A stretch of DNA of 64,000 nt from Takakia lepidozioides (GCA_030704615.1 CM060732.1:38297053-38361052); one strand, 5' to 3'; numbered from the stretch's first letter, positions 47,123-58,435 are shown. Made by a program: numbers and translations. The notes: a model not told the origin generated them from the letters alone.

Positions 47123-47641
47123 ATGATAAAGAAGAAGAATACAAGCACAAGCTCATGCGAGCTCACAAAGCTGAAGCATAAACTCATGCATATATAACCT
47201 CATCACTCAAATACAAGTCAAGCCAAGTGCACCCCACGCCATGGGGAATCCACACTACGGCGCCATAGCTAGGCGCGGTGAGGCTCAACTCGAGAAAGAT
47301 GAGCCTCCCGCGCTTGCCGTGAAGATAACCACTCCAGGGCCTAAATCTGCCTTGACCCCTGGATTGACACTTGGGCCAATCCCAAATGTCAATATGTAAA
47401 AGCTAGCTATTTCCTAGCTAGTTTCACACTAGTGGTAAAATAACTTGACAGCTGTCGTGCGCATACATATCGCTACACAACTACATCGCTGTCCAAAACC
47501 ACACAACACATGTGCACACCACACACTAGTATACCACTAGTCTACCACTAGTCCAGCCACTAGTCCAACCACTAGGCTACAACTAGTCAGTCACTAGGCT
47601 GCCACTACGCTGCCCACTATGGCAGTCACTAGTCCACACAA
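47123..47641 (-). repeat. 3' LTR of the DNMT-bearing gypsy element
   Basis: On the minus strand it starts TGTGTGGACTAG immediately after a purine-rich tract (AGGGGGGCGA, 47,643-47,655). It contains a TATATATGCATGAG box near 47,190 and ends TTCTTCTTTATCA. These are the expected TG...CA ends, polypurine tract and TATA signal. It is rich in CACTAGT motifs. A matching 5' LTR was not found near 57.5 kb. Confidence 0.7.
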
Positions 47642-47900
47642 TCGCCCCCCTAGCTGCTGCTTAGGTCCCTCTAAGTCCAGGTAGCCACAAGATGTGATAG
47701 TGACCATAGCCTCACTAAGTCCTCCACCACTATCCCTACTACACTCAAACTCGATAGATCAAGAGGCCGGGTGCAAGAGTTGCCCCATCGTTAGTCGCCG
47801 TCTTGCAACCTGTGAACTTGAGCTTGGGATCTCATGTATTGACTCCTATGAGCTTGGCCTCCCATGTCTTGTTAGCTGCCTCCAGTCATGTCCACTGCCA

Positions 47901-48638
47901 CTATCCCAAGCAGTGTGGACACAACCAATCTCCGTCAGGAACCTTCTCAAGAGGTGGTGTCAAGCATCCCATATGCCAACCCCTTGAGCACCGATCACAC
48001 ACCAGCATGGTGGCTGCCCCTTTGGCAGACCCACAGAGCATGCACCTCAAACCTGCAGGTACCACTGCCAAGTTTGGGTCAACTCTGCCATCGACATTGG
48101 GAAGGTGACATGGCGCACAATTACGCACATGGTCTTTCCAAGTCATGCCATCCCGACCCTCTAAGATCAGGACCCCTGAGGGCAACACCTCTCGAACCCT
48201 CAGAATAACACGCCCTGCAGTAATATCCAGAGTCGTAGGAGCAGTCTGCTGCAAATAAACATAGTCACCAGGGCTAAACCTCCGAACCCCATGACGATAT
48301 CCTCCACCACGTATAGTGGCATACCTCAACGTATCACGGTGCTGTGCAATGGCAAGGTTCTCAAAAGCCATGGGCATGACTTTCTTGAACAACTCTGCAC
48401 GCTGATCACATGCACGTACCCACACGTCCGGATCGTCAAGGTTAAGGACTTGAGCAGTGTCCCTACGAATGGCTGCAGGCAAATCCGGCTCTCGGCCAAA
48501 GAGAAGGAAATATGGTGAGAAGGAGGCAAGTGATGCTTGTTTGCTGAACCTGTAGCCCATGGCTAACCAAGGAACCTGAAGATCCCAATCTCCTAGGTGT
48601 CCCTTCTGCAAGCCATACTTGCGCAAACCCCTCTTCAC
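47901..48638 (-). pseudogene. Gypsy integrase C-terminal part with PHD finger
   Basis: A 245-codon open frame. Residues 1-150 are the integrase tail typical of Ty3/gypsy (SFSPYFLLFGREPDLP, FSPGDYVYLQQ). A PHD zinc finger follows at residues 199-243: CMLCGS, LVCDRCSRGWHMGC, then DGDWLCPHC, with the C4-H-C3 ligand spacing complete. PHD fingers usually read histone H3 tail state. In chromoviruses a chromodomain occupies this place, so a PHD finger may serve as an alternative targeting module. The frame ends at the stop after CLG. The start is not real; it continues from the piece at 48,659-49,153 after a frameshift. Confidence 0.85.
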
Positions 48639-48658
48639 CGTCTGAACAACTCTCTCTG

Positions 48659-49153
48659 CTAAGCCATCGGCCTCAGGATGATCCGAGAAGTGGTGCGGTG
48701 GTCTATCAAGGCTTTATCACACAAAGCCTGAAACTCCCCCAAGAACTCTCTCCCTTGGTCCGTGAGTACCTCAGCTGGAGCACCAAATCGGCTAAGCACA
48801 CGATCCAAGAATGCATACGCAGCCCCCTCACTAGCCTTGTCAGGCAATGGAACCAACTCAATCCACTTGGAGAAGTGCTCCACCATCACCAACACATATC
48901 TGTGGTGGCGCATAGTCAGTGGCAACGGTCCTGCGAAGTCAAGACTCCATCTGTAGCCCAATCCCATGATAGGTAAAGGATGCAACTGTGGTGTAGGGGC
49001 GTTAAATGAAGCACGCACCCTGTCACACACCATGCACCTAGCCACAAACTGTTGCACCTCTGTATGCATACCACACCACCAATACTGCCCCTGCAGTAAA
49101 CTGTGAGTGCGTCGCACTCCAAAATGCCCCAACTCCTCATGGGCATGCCGCAC
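48659..49153 (-). pseudogene. Gypsy integrase, zinc-binding and catalytic core
   Basis: HHCC zinc domain: RHAHEELGHFGVRR, then FVARCMVCDR. Catalytic core: WSLDFAGPLPLTM (first D) and EVLTDQGREFLGEF (second D). The third acidic residue lies after a frameshift near 48,670, where IDHRTTSR runs out of frame. Strand transfer enzyme of the retrotransposon. Confidence 0.85.
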
Positions 49154-49216
49154 TAACCGTGCACGCTGTACAGTGCTGGCAGGCAGTGGGTGTGTTGCTG
49201 AATGGAGGAGGAGGGG

Positions 49217-50423
49217 CTAGATATGAAGCACAATACTCACCCGACCATCCTCCCACACTCGAAGTAGGTGTATCCCCTCCCACTTGAACCTCTTGGCTCG
49301 TTGCAGGATCCGATCCCTCTCCCTGGCAGTCACAATGGCTGCCGTGTCTCCCGTGCGGAGGTAGTCCAACACAGCCGAATCCTCATGTATATCTCTGGCA
49401 CCACCTAGCTCATCACTAGCCTCAGGGTCCTCAGACACTCCGTCTACAGTCATCCCTGTTGTAGGTCCAATCTGACCTCCCGATGCCAAGATACACAAAA
49501 ATGCAGATGCGTGCCATCCCGGCACCATCTCCTCGTCCGTCTCACCATGCCACCGAGCTCCAGTGTCATCCTGCTGGCTCATGCATGGATTGCGACTCAA
49601 TCCATCCGCATCCCGATTGACCAAACCCGGTCGATGCACAACCTGAAAGTCATACTCCTGGAGTATAAAGTGCCCACCGTGCAAGCTTCCCCGTAAGCTT
49701 GTCTGACTCCATCAACCACTTGAGTGGCTGGTGATCCGTGACAAGGGTGAAAAGATTGCCGTATAGATAGCACCTGAAGTGTGCCACGGCCCACACTGCA
49801 GCTAAGCACTCTCCCTCATATGAGCTGTACTTAGCCTCTGCAGCGTTGTTCGAGCGGCTAGCGTAAGCCACTACGAACTCTCTTCCCTCATCATCCACCT
49901 GTGTGAGCACCGCTCCAAGCCCCAGCATGCTCCAATCCGTATGCAGCTGAAAGGGACGCCCCCTGATAGGTCGTCTCAAGATAGGCGCCGAGGTCAACCT
50001 CGCCTTGAGCTCTTGAAAAGCTCGTTCCTGCTCATCTTCCCACTGCCACTCCTGGTCCACCTTGGTCAGCTTGGTTAGAGCCTTTGCAATGGTACTAAAT
50101 CCCTTGACAAACCGTCTATAATAGTTTGCCAACCCCATGAAAGCTCGAACTCGGCTCACATCCGTGGGGCGTGGAATTTGTGCAATGGCCTCTACCTTAG
50201 TCTGCTGTACCCCCAATCCTCCAGGATATATCATGTGACCCAGATACTCAATCTGGTTGTGGAAAAACTTGCACTTCCCCGGATGCAACTTCAATCCGTG
50301 CGCTCTCAAGCGCTCCAATACCACCTGAAGGTGTCTCTCATGCTCCTCCATCGTAACACTAAAGATGATGATGTCATCTATGTAGCACCGAGCAAAGTCC
50401 ACCCCTGCTAGAATCCTATCCAT
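49217..50423 (-). pseudogene. Gypsy reverse transcriptase (C-terminal half) and RNase H
   Basis: RT catalytic motif ARCYIDDIIIFSVTM at about 50,365-50,400, then RAFMGLANYYRRFVKGFS of the thumb. The RNase H region has FQLHTDWSMLGLGAVLTQ (TDWS instead of the usual TDAS), SSYEGECLAAVWAV and LVTDHQPLKWLM. A shift separates 49,650-50,423 from 49,217-49,684, which continues with ILQEYDFQVVHRPG and DADGLSRNPC. It copies element RNA into DNA. Confidence 0.88.
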
Positions 50424-50928
50424 GACTCTCTGAAACTCTGCAGGAGCATTCTTAAGCCCAAATGGTAAGAACCGCCACTGATATAGGCAATCCTTGCCGT
50501 GCTCATTGATCCCCAGAATGCCGTCTTCTGCTTGTCCGCCTCCTTGATTGGCAACTGGTGATATCCGGATCGTAAATCCAAAGTGCTAAAGGCCTTAGCA
50601 TGCCCGATGGCATCAAAGATCTCCTCTGGTGTTGGCATGGCATACTTATCGGACTTGGTCTGACGATTTACAGGCCGGTAATCACCGCACATACGTCTCT
50701 CCGTCCAATTGCCATAGACATCCTTCTTGGCTGGCATCACTGTGGCTGAAGCATACTCTCCACCAGAGAGCTCCACCAAACCTGCCTCCCAGAGATCTTG
50801 AGTCCTCATCTGAATCAAAGACCTCTCCATGTCACTGTATCTATAGGGTCTCCGAAAGATTGGCGTGTCAGTGGCCAACTCAATACGGATCTCTTGACCC
50901 TTCAGTGCTCCCAAGTCCTTCAAACTGA
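50408..50928 (-). pseudogene. Gypsy reverse transcriptase, N-terminal half
   Basis: Begins near KDLGALKGQEIRIEL and contains TPIFRRPYRYSDMERSLI, RMCGDYRPVNRQT and KAFSTLDLRSGYHQLPI, with the first catalytic aspartate in STLDLRSGY. It loses frame after KQKTAFWG at about 50,520; the YIDD half lies in a different frame. Confidence 0.88.
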
Positions 50929-51283
50929 AGGCAAAGCAATTCCTGTAAGCCCTCAGGAACCGCCGTATACGTCGTCTCTCTCCTCCGGTGACAATGGGTC
51001 CAATGTCAGGCTCCCAATTGTCCTCCGTAACTACAACCTTAAGTCCAGTGGGCTTAGAGGTAGAGGACGCGTCCCGTGGTTGCTATGCTGCAACCTCTTG
51101 AGCAGTACTCCTACCTGCTCAGTCAATGACAAGGCATCATCCTGCCCCATCATCTCATCCTTGAGGACCTCCTCAACTCGAGAAGAATCCCCAACCTCAT
51201 CCATCACAGCCGCCTTGGCTGCCAACTCCCTCTGAACTCGAGCACCTCCCACGTGTGCCATGGATGCATGCACCCCGTGGTCC

Positions 51284-52093
51284 TCATATGCTCGCCCCAC
51301 TCACTGCCTGTACCGTCTCGGTAGGCAGAGAGACCATTGAGGGAAGTGTATTCCGCACTCTGCGTTGCTCAGCTAGAGCCAAGCTGATAATCCAGGTCAA
51401 GCAATTGAGATCCATTGCTTGCCCCAACACTTGACGACGTGATGCCTCAGAAAGAGACGACACCGCCGTGGTACCAGTGGTAAAACCCATTGCCCGCTCA
51501 CGCTCGTCAGCATTAGGCTCCACTAACTGCTGCAACTGAGCATCCCACAGGAGGCCAGGTCCACTATCCCGGAAAGCATGCGATCCTGGGAAGCTGAGCA
51601 GTGTAGGTAATGCTGCTCGTGGTTGACCCACCTTGTTGACCACTGCCAAAGGCGAACGGTCATCGTGTCTCACACGTTGAGACTGCCTCCCTGTGTCCAG
51701 AATGTTATCCACTGTGAGATGTGCTGGCCGCTGCACCCCATCAAATGCACGCTTGAGCAGTGCGGGTGGCATCATGTTAGTCCACCATAGCCGTGGACGA
51801 TGAGCCCGTGACCCCACTGTAGCTGCATCTAGCAACACTGCTGACCCAAGCCACGACCGGACTTGATGCACACTGGCCATCACCCTGGCCCGAGAATCGC
51901 CCATCAGTGGCACATTCTCCAAGATGTATGCTGGAGATACAGCTTGATGAAGCTGCAAGTGGCGCAAAACCCGCACCATCTCCCAAAACAGACCCGACCT
52001 CGAGTCTCGCAATCCATTGCCATGCCCGGCTGATGAATGCCCTTGGCAGGGCCAACCTGCCACTACCAGATCAATGGAGCCAACCCGCTCCAA
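51284..52093 (-). pseudogene. C5 cytosine DNA methyltransferase, catalytic part (motifs IV-X)
   Basis: Open for 269 codons. Motif IV is VAGWPCQGHSSAG (residues 11-23), with the catalytic Pro-Cys intact. Motif VI is LENVP (about 58-62). Motif VIII is represented by SRAHRPRLWWTN. The last motifs show RERAMGFTTG and RRQVLGQAMDLNCL (IX-X). Motif I lies upstream at about 52,300, so the order is I-IV-VI-VIII-X, not the permuted order of plant DRM enzymes. It would methylate cytosine in DNA. Located between gag-protease and RT of the gypsy element. It is out of frame with motif I by an indel near 52,110. Confidence 0.88.
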
Positions 52094-52345
52094 ATCCTGC
52101 GCCCCAGCAACGAAATGTCTGCTGGCAAGGCCTGCTGATATCCACGAATTGCAGACACCGACAACAACTCAGGGTACCGCTGCACCAACTGAGCAACATG
52201 GCGAAGTGAAACGCGTCGTGCAGTCTCATCCCTCTCCACATACAGGTAACGCCGAACTCGTACACCTGCCTGTAACACAGCAGCCAATCCGGTGCTGATC
52301 CCGCCAAACAAGTCCAGAAGACAAATGCCTTCATCCGGATACTGC
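52094..52345 (-). pseudogene. C5 cytosine methyltransferase, S-adenosylmethionine-binding motif I
   Basis: Within the frame 52,063-53,073 the text ICLLDLFGGISTGLAAVLQA (about 52,270-52,330) is motif I (DLFGGxSTG). It is followed by RYLYVERDETARRVSL (motif II acidic residue) and SAIRGYQQALPADI (motif III region). After DISLLG the frame shifts; the neighbouring frame reads AQDLERVGSIDLV and leads into the motif IV piece, so a one-base indel splits the gene. Confidence 0.85.
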
Positions 52346-53060
52346 CACACAATAGGTGTGGTGTCCAATGGAGACAATTGAGGTGGTCCTGGTGCAATCC
52401 CCACACTCTCCTCCTCTCCTGACGGTACAAAAGCCTCCACCCAGGCTTGTTGCACCCGTCGATCAGCATCCCGCTGCAAATCCTTGCTCGTGCCCCACAA
52501 TGGAGTCTGAGCAACCATGGTAGGCAACTCCGCCATACCATACATGTCATCCTGCTCTCCCGGAGGTGGTACATCCTCCTCAAGCAACTCTCTAGGCCAA
52601 CTCACTGCCGCTGTGAATGCTGCTAGTGTCGGCATCTTGCCTCGCTGGGCAACCGCAACTCCTCCTATGAACGTCACAGGGAGCTGCACACGCCGGCCCT
52701 CCCCTGACTGCCATGCAGGCCTATAGGAAGCTGACTCCTCCCAAAAATCCAGGGTGAAGCCCATGGGGTACAACACTGCCCCACCAACCAGGACATCGTA
52801 TGAGACTGCGTCTGTCACAATGGCCTTGGCTCGCATCACTGAGCCATCTGTAGGGTGATCCGGCCGTAGTCTGATAGCCAACTCATGCCGTGTCATGCCC
52901 CGAGCCTGCTCCGATCCTCCAGAGACGTCTGTATCTGGAAAGGACAAGGCTCCATATCCGCCTCCGTGAGGCCCAAGCCTGCAATAGCAGCTCTGCCCAG
53001 CATCAGTGGCTGAGCTCCCGAGTCCAACAAGACCGCAGTGCCAGTGGCCGGTACCTCTTG
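52346..53060 (-). pseudogene. Gypsy aspartic protease and linker to the methyltransferase
   Basis: In a frame without a start codon, GTAVLLDSGAQPLMLGRAAI at about 52,985-53,045 is a retroviral-type protease active site (D-S-G). AGLGLTEADMEPCP follows, then a frameshift near 52,925 into GGSEQARGMTRHELAI and YDVLVGGAVLYPMGFTLDFW, the C-terminal half. A linker of about 130 residues joins it to the methyltransferase, consistent with a single polyprotein. Confidence 0.75.
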
Positions 53061-55225
53061 CCTGCCGGTCCACTCAAACAGAAAATGCCATCCTGGTTGT
53101 CTAACATGACAACTCCAGGTGTCACCATGGCGCGCTCAATGGCTGGCCTAGCTGGCAGCTCCATCAACCTGGCAGCTGCAGCTTGCCATGGCGCCGCCGT
53201 GGCAGTCTTGACCCTCAAATCCGAGGATCCCTCCGGCACTACACCTCCCACTATCTCCGCAGAAGATGAAGTAACCTCCCCACTCTCACAGAGTGTAGCT
53301 GCCAGCCTGAACACCTCAGCTGGTCTTACCCCCGGCGTCGCAATCATGGTAGCCGAGAACAATGGAGCCTGGCACACAGATGTGGCCGCTCCTAGCAGCA
53401 CACTAGCTGCCGTAGCCTTGGCAACACTAGGTAGTGGTGCTACCCGTGTAGCTCTCCCCAATGGCATAGTAACCTCCGCCTCGGTAACAGTCGGGCGAGA
53501 ACTAGGTGCCATGGATGGCGTCGACACTGTCTCCGCCAATGTGAATGACTGAGGAAGCCTAGCCTGACGGCTTGCCTCCCCACGCTGTGGATCCAACTCC
53601 ACCTCTGCACCTCGTGGCTCAGGAACTCGTGCTGCTCCTCGAGTCACGGCTGCAGCAGACTCCACCTGCACTAGTGGTAGTGCTGCTCCACACATGAATC
53701 CCATGCCTCCCATATCTCCTCCCTCAGGAGCAGGAGGTGGACCATCCGCCTTAGAGCCGGTACCACCTGAGCTGTAGCCATGGCAGCGAGCCTCTGCTCT
53801 AGCTGCTGAAGCCGGTTGGCCATGCCTTGGTCAACACCCTGACCTCCGCGTCCTTGGCCACGTTGAGCTTGCCTTGGCCTGCACCTCGTGGCTGGCCACC
53901 TCGTCCTCTCTGGGCTGCTCCACCTCGCCCCCGGCCACCATTGTTCCCTTGGAACTGGCCTGGGCGCAACTCAGGATGCAAAACCATAACACTGAGCCTC
54001 TCCATGCCCGTGTTTGCCACAATGCCAACACTAAACTGTGCAGGCTGTGCATGTGCCGGCCCTTTGCCTCCCTCTGGACAATCCTTTTGACATGGGGTCC
54101 TCCACATGTCCAGCACACCACATCCGCCCGTTGTTGGCCAGCAAATGAAGGAGAGACCCCTGCATCTGAGGTCCTCTCTGCCCTTCCTGAGCTTCACTGA
54201 GCCCCCTTGTTGCCTTGAGCACGTTGAGGTAGTGGTTGGCTAGGAGCACCACTACCCCGTGGTGTCTCCTTAGCAAATCCCACCATGACCACTCGTTCCT
54301 CCACCATGTTGAGCTCTATCCGCTCTGCAGCAAAAACACATTTGCTAAGGTGGGTGGGGCCGCTTGTAGGAGAGTTGCATCCCGCACCCTTCTCCTCAGC
54401 TCCTTGTCCAATATCCCATACCAGAATTGGACTGCCTGAGCTTCCGTAACCCTTGGGTTACATTTATCAAGCGCCTCATGCGAGTGAAAGCCTCCCTCAA
54501 GCTCTCGGTCGGCTTCCGTTGGAACTCTTGCAAGCTCCGCAACTTCTCTGTCCTCACCCCTTGGTAGTTCCCTCTCAACTCTTCGAAAGAACTCCACAAC
54601 AGGGTTGAAGGCAGGCACGGGTGCTAGTGCTGGTGCGGTAGTGGCTTGGGTGGACGTCGTAGCTATGTGTACCACCAGTCCCAATGTGGCTTGCTGAAGC
54701 TCCGGTGCAGCGGCAGGGGTGTAGCCACTGCCCTCGTGGCTCTAGTGCCCCTAGTGATGGAGACATAGTCGGGTGACCAGTACTCTCCACTCCTCGATCT
54801 CAACCTCATGCCCCCGCTGAACTCATGGTAATCATCATAGGCGGCCCCTCAAGGTGTGCTGAAACAGCCCCTTCCATGCCATGAAAGGCGTAAATAGTTG
54901 TGGATTGCGCATTGCTGCAAATCACACCAAACTATCAAACTCTTGGATAAAATCATCCAACTCGATGGTGCCCACCGCCCAGAGTATCTTCGTGGCCCCT
55001 TGGTAGCTCCATACATCTCCCTCCATTGTGCCCAAACAATGGCAAAGAAACAACGCACCGCCGGTATGAGTCCTCCGATTCACAATCCGAATCAGAACCA
55101 TTCCGTAGAAGACACCAGGAGGTGAAGGGGGCCCTAACCCGCACACCTCGTCTCGTGTACCCACTAGTATCGCTAGTGCTCGAACCGGCACTGTCCCCAG
55201 CAACTAGTGGCACCTACGTGTGACA
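53060..55225 (-). pseudogene. Gypsy gag polyprotein
   Basis: Frames alternate, but text in order includes TSDTSGYTRRGVRVR (start region, about 55.17 kb), GTIELDDFIQEFDSLV (54.95 kb), FRRVERELPRGEDR and SLREAFTRMRRLI (54.5 kb, retrotransposon gag core). Next come VQFWYGILDKELRRRVRDA, CWTCGGPHVKR (zinc knuckle of the C-x2-C-x3-H type, 54.08 kb) and an RG-rich GNNGGRGRGGAAQRGRGG tract (53.9 kb). The last part (53,003-53,713) is Ala/Thr/Val-rich. Capsid and nucleocapsid functions are expected. Several indels. Confidence 0.75.
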
Positions 55226-55795
55226 CTTCAACCGGTCCAGAAACATGTCCCTACCCCCTCTTCACAAGGTAACCGGGAGAGAACTGTTGCGGCTTATGGT
55301 TTGGAATACTAAGTTTCCTAACATAGCCACACATGTACCTGCATCCACCACAAGCACTCCTATGGTTGGCTGGTCATCACCTCCCACCTCACCACAGAGA
55401 AACAATGATGGTCTGGCTGGTCATCACCCCAGCCTCACCATCGACAGATGCTCATAGCGAGCTGGCCGGTGATCAAATCGGACCATACCTATGCAAGGAA
55501 AGCCCAAGCGACTCACCACACAAACTAGCACGAGGAGGCTAACAGTCAAGCATGCAGGTATGGAGGGGATCCAAACACAAGAAATCAGATCGACAACTCC
55601 CCCACACCAAAAACAACTCCACGGTGTTGCTCCTGCAAGGACACCCCAGCCCAAAACCCGGACTGACTCTTGCCTCCACCTACGGAAAGGTCTTGGCCTA
55701 ATGAGAGGGTGGAAACTACGAGGAAGAGAAGCTAAAGCAATGCCTAACCCCAGCATGCTCTCATCCCAACACTCTGCCTCTCCTCTACCCTCACT

Positions 55796-57350
55796 TGCAT
55801 GACCATGGGAATATCATGAAGATACTCCTCAAACCGCCCTCCACGAGCTTCAAATTCGGCCTTCCAGACCACATGCCAGTCCTTAGGCAGTCCACCAGTG
55901 CCTCCACGAGTCAGCACAGGCCGTCCACAGGTCAACACGGGCCACCACAGACCAGCACAGGCCCACACAGCTCACTGGTCACAGCCGTCACAGTCCCACA
56001 GGCCACTGGGCACAGCCTGTCGCAGCCCTCATCACAGCCTCAAAGGCCTCAGGCACGGTCACAGCCCTCACAGCCCCTCACAGCCCCAAAGGCCACACGG
56101 CCTGTCACAGCCCCTCACAGCCCTCACAGCCCCAAAGGCCTCAGGCACGGCCTGTCACAGCCCCTCACAGCCTCAAAGGCCTCACGGCCTGTCACAGCAG
56201 CCCGTCACAGCCCCAAAGGCCATGTCACAGCCCCTCACAGCCCGTCACAGCCCCAAGGCCTCAGGCACGGCCTGTCACAGCCCCTCACAGCCCCTCACAG
56301 CCCCAAAGGCCAGGCACGGCCTGTCACAGCCCCTCACAGCCCGTGTCACAGCCCCTCACAGCCGTCACAGCCTCATGGCACAGCCTGTCACAGGTCACAT
56401 CACAGCCTGTCATCACAGCCCGTCACAGCCTCAAAGGCCTAGGCACGGCCTGTCACAGCCCTCACAGCCCGTCACAGCCCCAAAGGCCAGGGCACAGCCC
56501 CTGGGCACACAGCCCGTCACAGCCCCTCACAGCCCGTCACAGCCCAGGGCACAGGGCACAGCCTCACAGCCCTCACAGCCCGTCACAGCCCCAAAGGCAG
56601 GCACGGCCTGTCAAGCCCTCACAGCCCGTCACAGCCTCAAAGCCTCAGGCACGGCCTGTCACAGCCTCACAGCCCGTCAAAGGCCTCAGGCACGGCTGTC
56701 ACAGCCCCTCAGCCCGTCACAGCCCCAAAGGCCATGGGCACGGCCTGTCACAGCCCACAGCCCACAGGCCTCAGGGCACAGCCTGTCACAACAGCCCGTC
56801 ACAGCCCCAAGGCCACTGGGCACAGCCTGTCACAGCCTGTCACAGCCCATCCCTTGTGTCACAGCCCGTCACAGCCCGTCACAGCTCCACAGGGCACAGG
56901 GCACAGCCTGTCAGCCCATCACAGCTTGCCACAGCCGCCCCACAGGCCACTGGGCACAGCCTGTCACAGCCGTCACAGCTCGCCACAGCCTGACACAGCC
57001 GTTCACAGCCCTCACAGCCCGTCACAGCCCCAAGGCCAGCCTGTCACAGCCCCTCACAGCCGTCACAGCCTCAAAGGCCTCAGGCAGTCACAGCCCTCAC
57101 AGCCCGTCACAGCCTCAAAGGCAGGCAGGCCTGTCACAGCCGTCACACGGCCTGTCACAGCCCCTCACAGCCTCACAGGCCTCAGGCACGGCCTGTCACA
57201 GCTGTCATAGCCCGTCATAGCCCAAAGGCCATGGGCACAGCCGGTCACAGCCCTCACAGCTCGCCACAGCCTGACACAGCCCGTCACAGCTTGCCACAGC
57301 CCGTCATAGCTTGCCACAGCCTGTCACAGCCCCACACATGGCCGCTCTGG
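55796..57350. repeat. GC-rich minisatellite of CACAGCC units
   Basis: About 1.5 kb made of CACAGCCCCTCACAGCCCGT-type units mixed with CCCCAAAGGCC and GGCACGGCCTGTCACAG units, arranged irregularly. It lies upstream of gag on the gypsy strand and may be an expanded part of its 5' leader. The long plus-strand open frame across it (SQPLTAPKASGTACHSP) is a by-product of the repeat. Confidence 0.85.
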
Positions 57351-57584
57351 CAGTTTAGCCATTTCTCCAAGGGGTTTAGCCACGCCAAGCTAGGGTTTTG
57401 TCTCTTGGACTCTAGGCTTCTTTCCACCAAGCTATGGTGGCTGTGAGGAAATCAGCAAGGTATCCTTGCTCTTTCGGCTCCCACACACCACCATAGTAGC
57501 CCTAAGTCATGAGGTGGTTGCCACAAACCAAGCCTTCTTTCTCACTTAGCCTCCCCAAACACGCTTCTCCCATTTATATCCGTC
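57351..57584. other. Unresolved junction of gypsy leader and MULE gene
   Basis: The expected 5' LTR (TGTGTGGACTAG on the minus strand) is not present. CTCCCACACACCACCATAG is the nearest simple resemblance and is not convincing. The boundary was probably removed by deletion. Confidence 0.4.
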
Positions 57585-58176
57585 AGTGACACATAAAAAA
57601 CTTGTGCATCAAGTCTATATCCATGCACAAAATCACTCTCCAATTTGTTACGTTATGGGAAAGAGGTGGACGCACAACAGGCATTGATATCATCCGGCAC
57701 AGAGGGATGTCCAGACGCCCTCCAGATACGAGCATGTCCCTTATAACATCCTGAGAGTTTACCTTCTGGAATGACATGAGTTCTTTCACCTTGTCAAGGT
57801 AGTGCACTTCATATTCATCTGCTTCATCTGTATTCTCTGAGCTTTTTCCGGACTCGTCCCCATCTCCAGATCCTTTTCCCTCTGATCTTGTTGAGGTCAC
57901 CATCACTCTGTCTCAAAGAAACTCACTATGAATGGTGTGAAACAATTCAACACAATCTACACAAGCAAAGCTGATACTGCCGTATTCAAAACAAAAGCGA
58001 GAGCGATAGCGAACGGCGGTAACGACAATCACAAAAGATAACGACCTGCCGGATCGGTGTTGTGTAATGACATCTATGTGTAAATGATTGGCGGCAACGA
58101 CATTCGGTATAGTTTAGGGCGGACAGTAAGTGCAGATTATTCAGATTGACTCCACTGTGATTACCGTCGCCAGCAT

Positions 58177-58435
58177 GAAGGACTGCTTGAAAGGCAATCA
58201 GACAGACTGTATGATCTGAACAACGATGATTGACGGTATGCCGACCCTCACTCTCTCTTCAAACACATAGGTACATAAATCTCATGAGGAGAATCGAATG
58301 GCGTTAACGACGCTCGCAATTCAGTAGTTCCTGCTAAAGAAGGGAAGAGGAAGGACTCCTTGAAAGGCAATCAGATAGACTGTATGATCTGAACAACAGT
58401 GAATGACTGTACCGATAGTCACCCACTCATTGTGC
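58177..58435. repeat. Intronic direct repeat in the MULE methylase-like gene
   Basis: GGCAATCAGACAGACTGTAT followed by GATCTGAACAAC (about 58,191) is repeated with few changes at about 58,366, a spacing near 175 bases. The region between also has GAATGGCGTTAACGACGCTC, related to the palindromes at 44.9-45.6 kb. Confidence 0.65.

Larger units (their letters stand above)
47123..57560 (-). mobile_element. Ty3/gypsy retrotransposon carrying a cytosine methyltransferase and PHD finger
   Basis: Minus-strand order is leader with minisatellite (57.35-55.9 kb), gag (55.2-53.1 kb), protease (about 53.0 kb), C5 cytosine methyltransferase (52.33-51.31 kb), reverse transcriptase and RNase H (50.93-49.22 kb), integrase (49.15-48.1 kb), PHD finger (48.04-47.9 kb), polypurine tract and LTR. 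Gag, protease, methyltransferase, RT and integrase each carry frameshifts, so it is inactive, but every domain is still recognisable. It lies within the MULE methylase-like gene. The upstream boundary is uncertain. Confidence 0.8.

Noticed and set aside
47455-47641. Terminal-repeat retrotransposon in miniature (182-base LTRs with a 330-base interior)
   Set aside because: The polypurine tract, TATA box and CA end fit a single 519-base LTR of the gypsy element plus a truncated extra copy; the interior has no primer-binding site.
53003-53713. Independent gene of 236 codons on the minus strand
   Set aside because: It is the Ala/Thr/Val-rich C-terminal part of gag in one frame; its end reads through the protease region out of frame.
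55898-57220. 440-codon plus-strand open frame
   Set aside because: It is produced by the CACAGCC minisatellite; it is antisense to the gypsy element and has only repeat-derived composition.
57351-57584. 5' LTR of the DNMT-gypsy element
   Set aside because: No TGTGTGGACTAG or CACTAGT cluster is present there.
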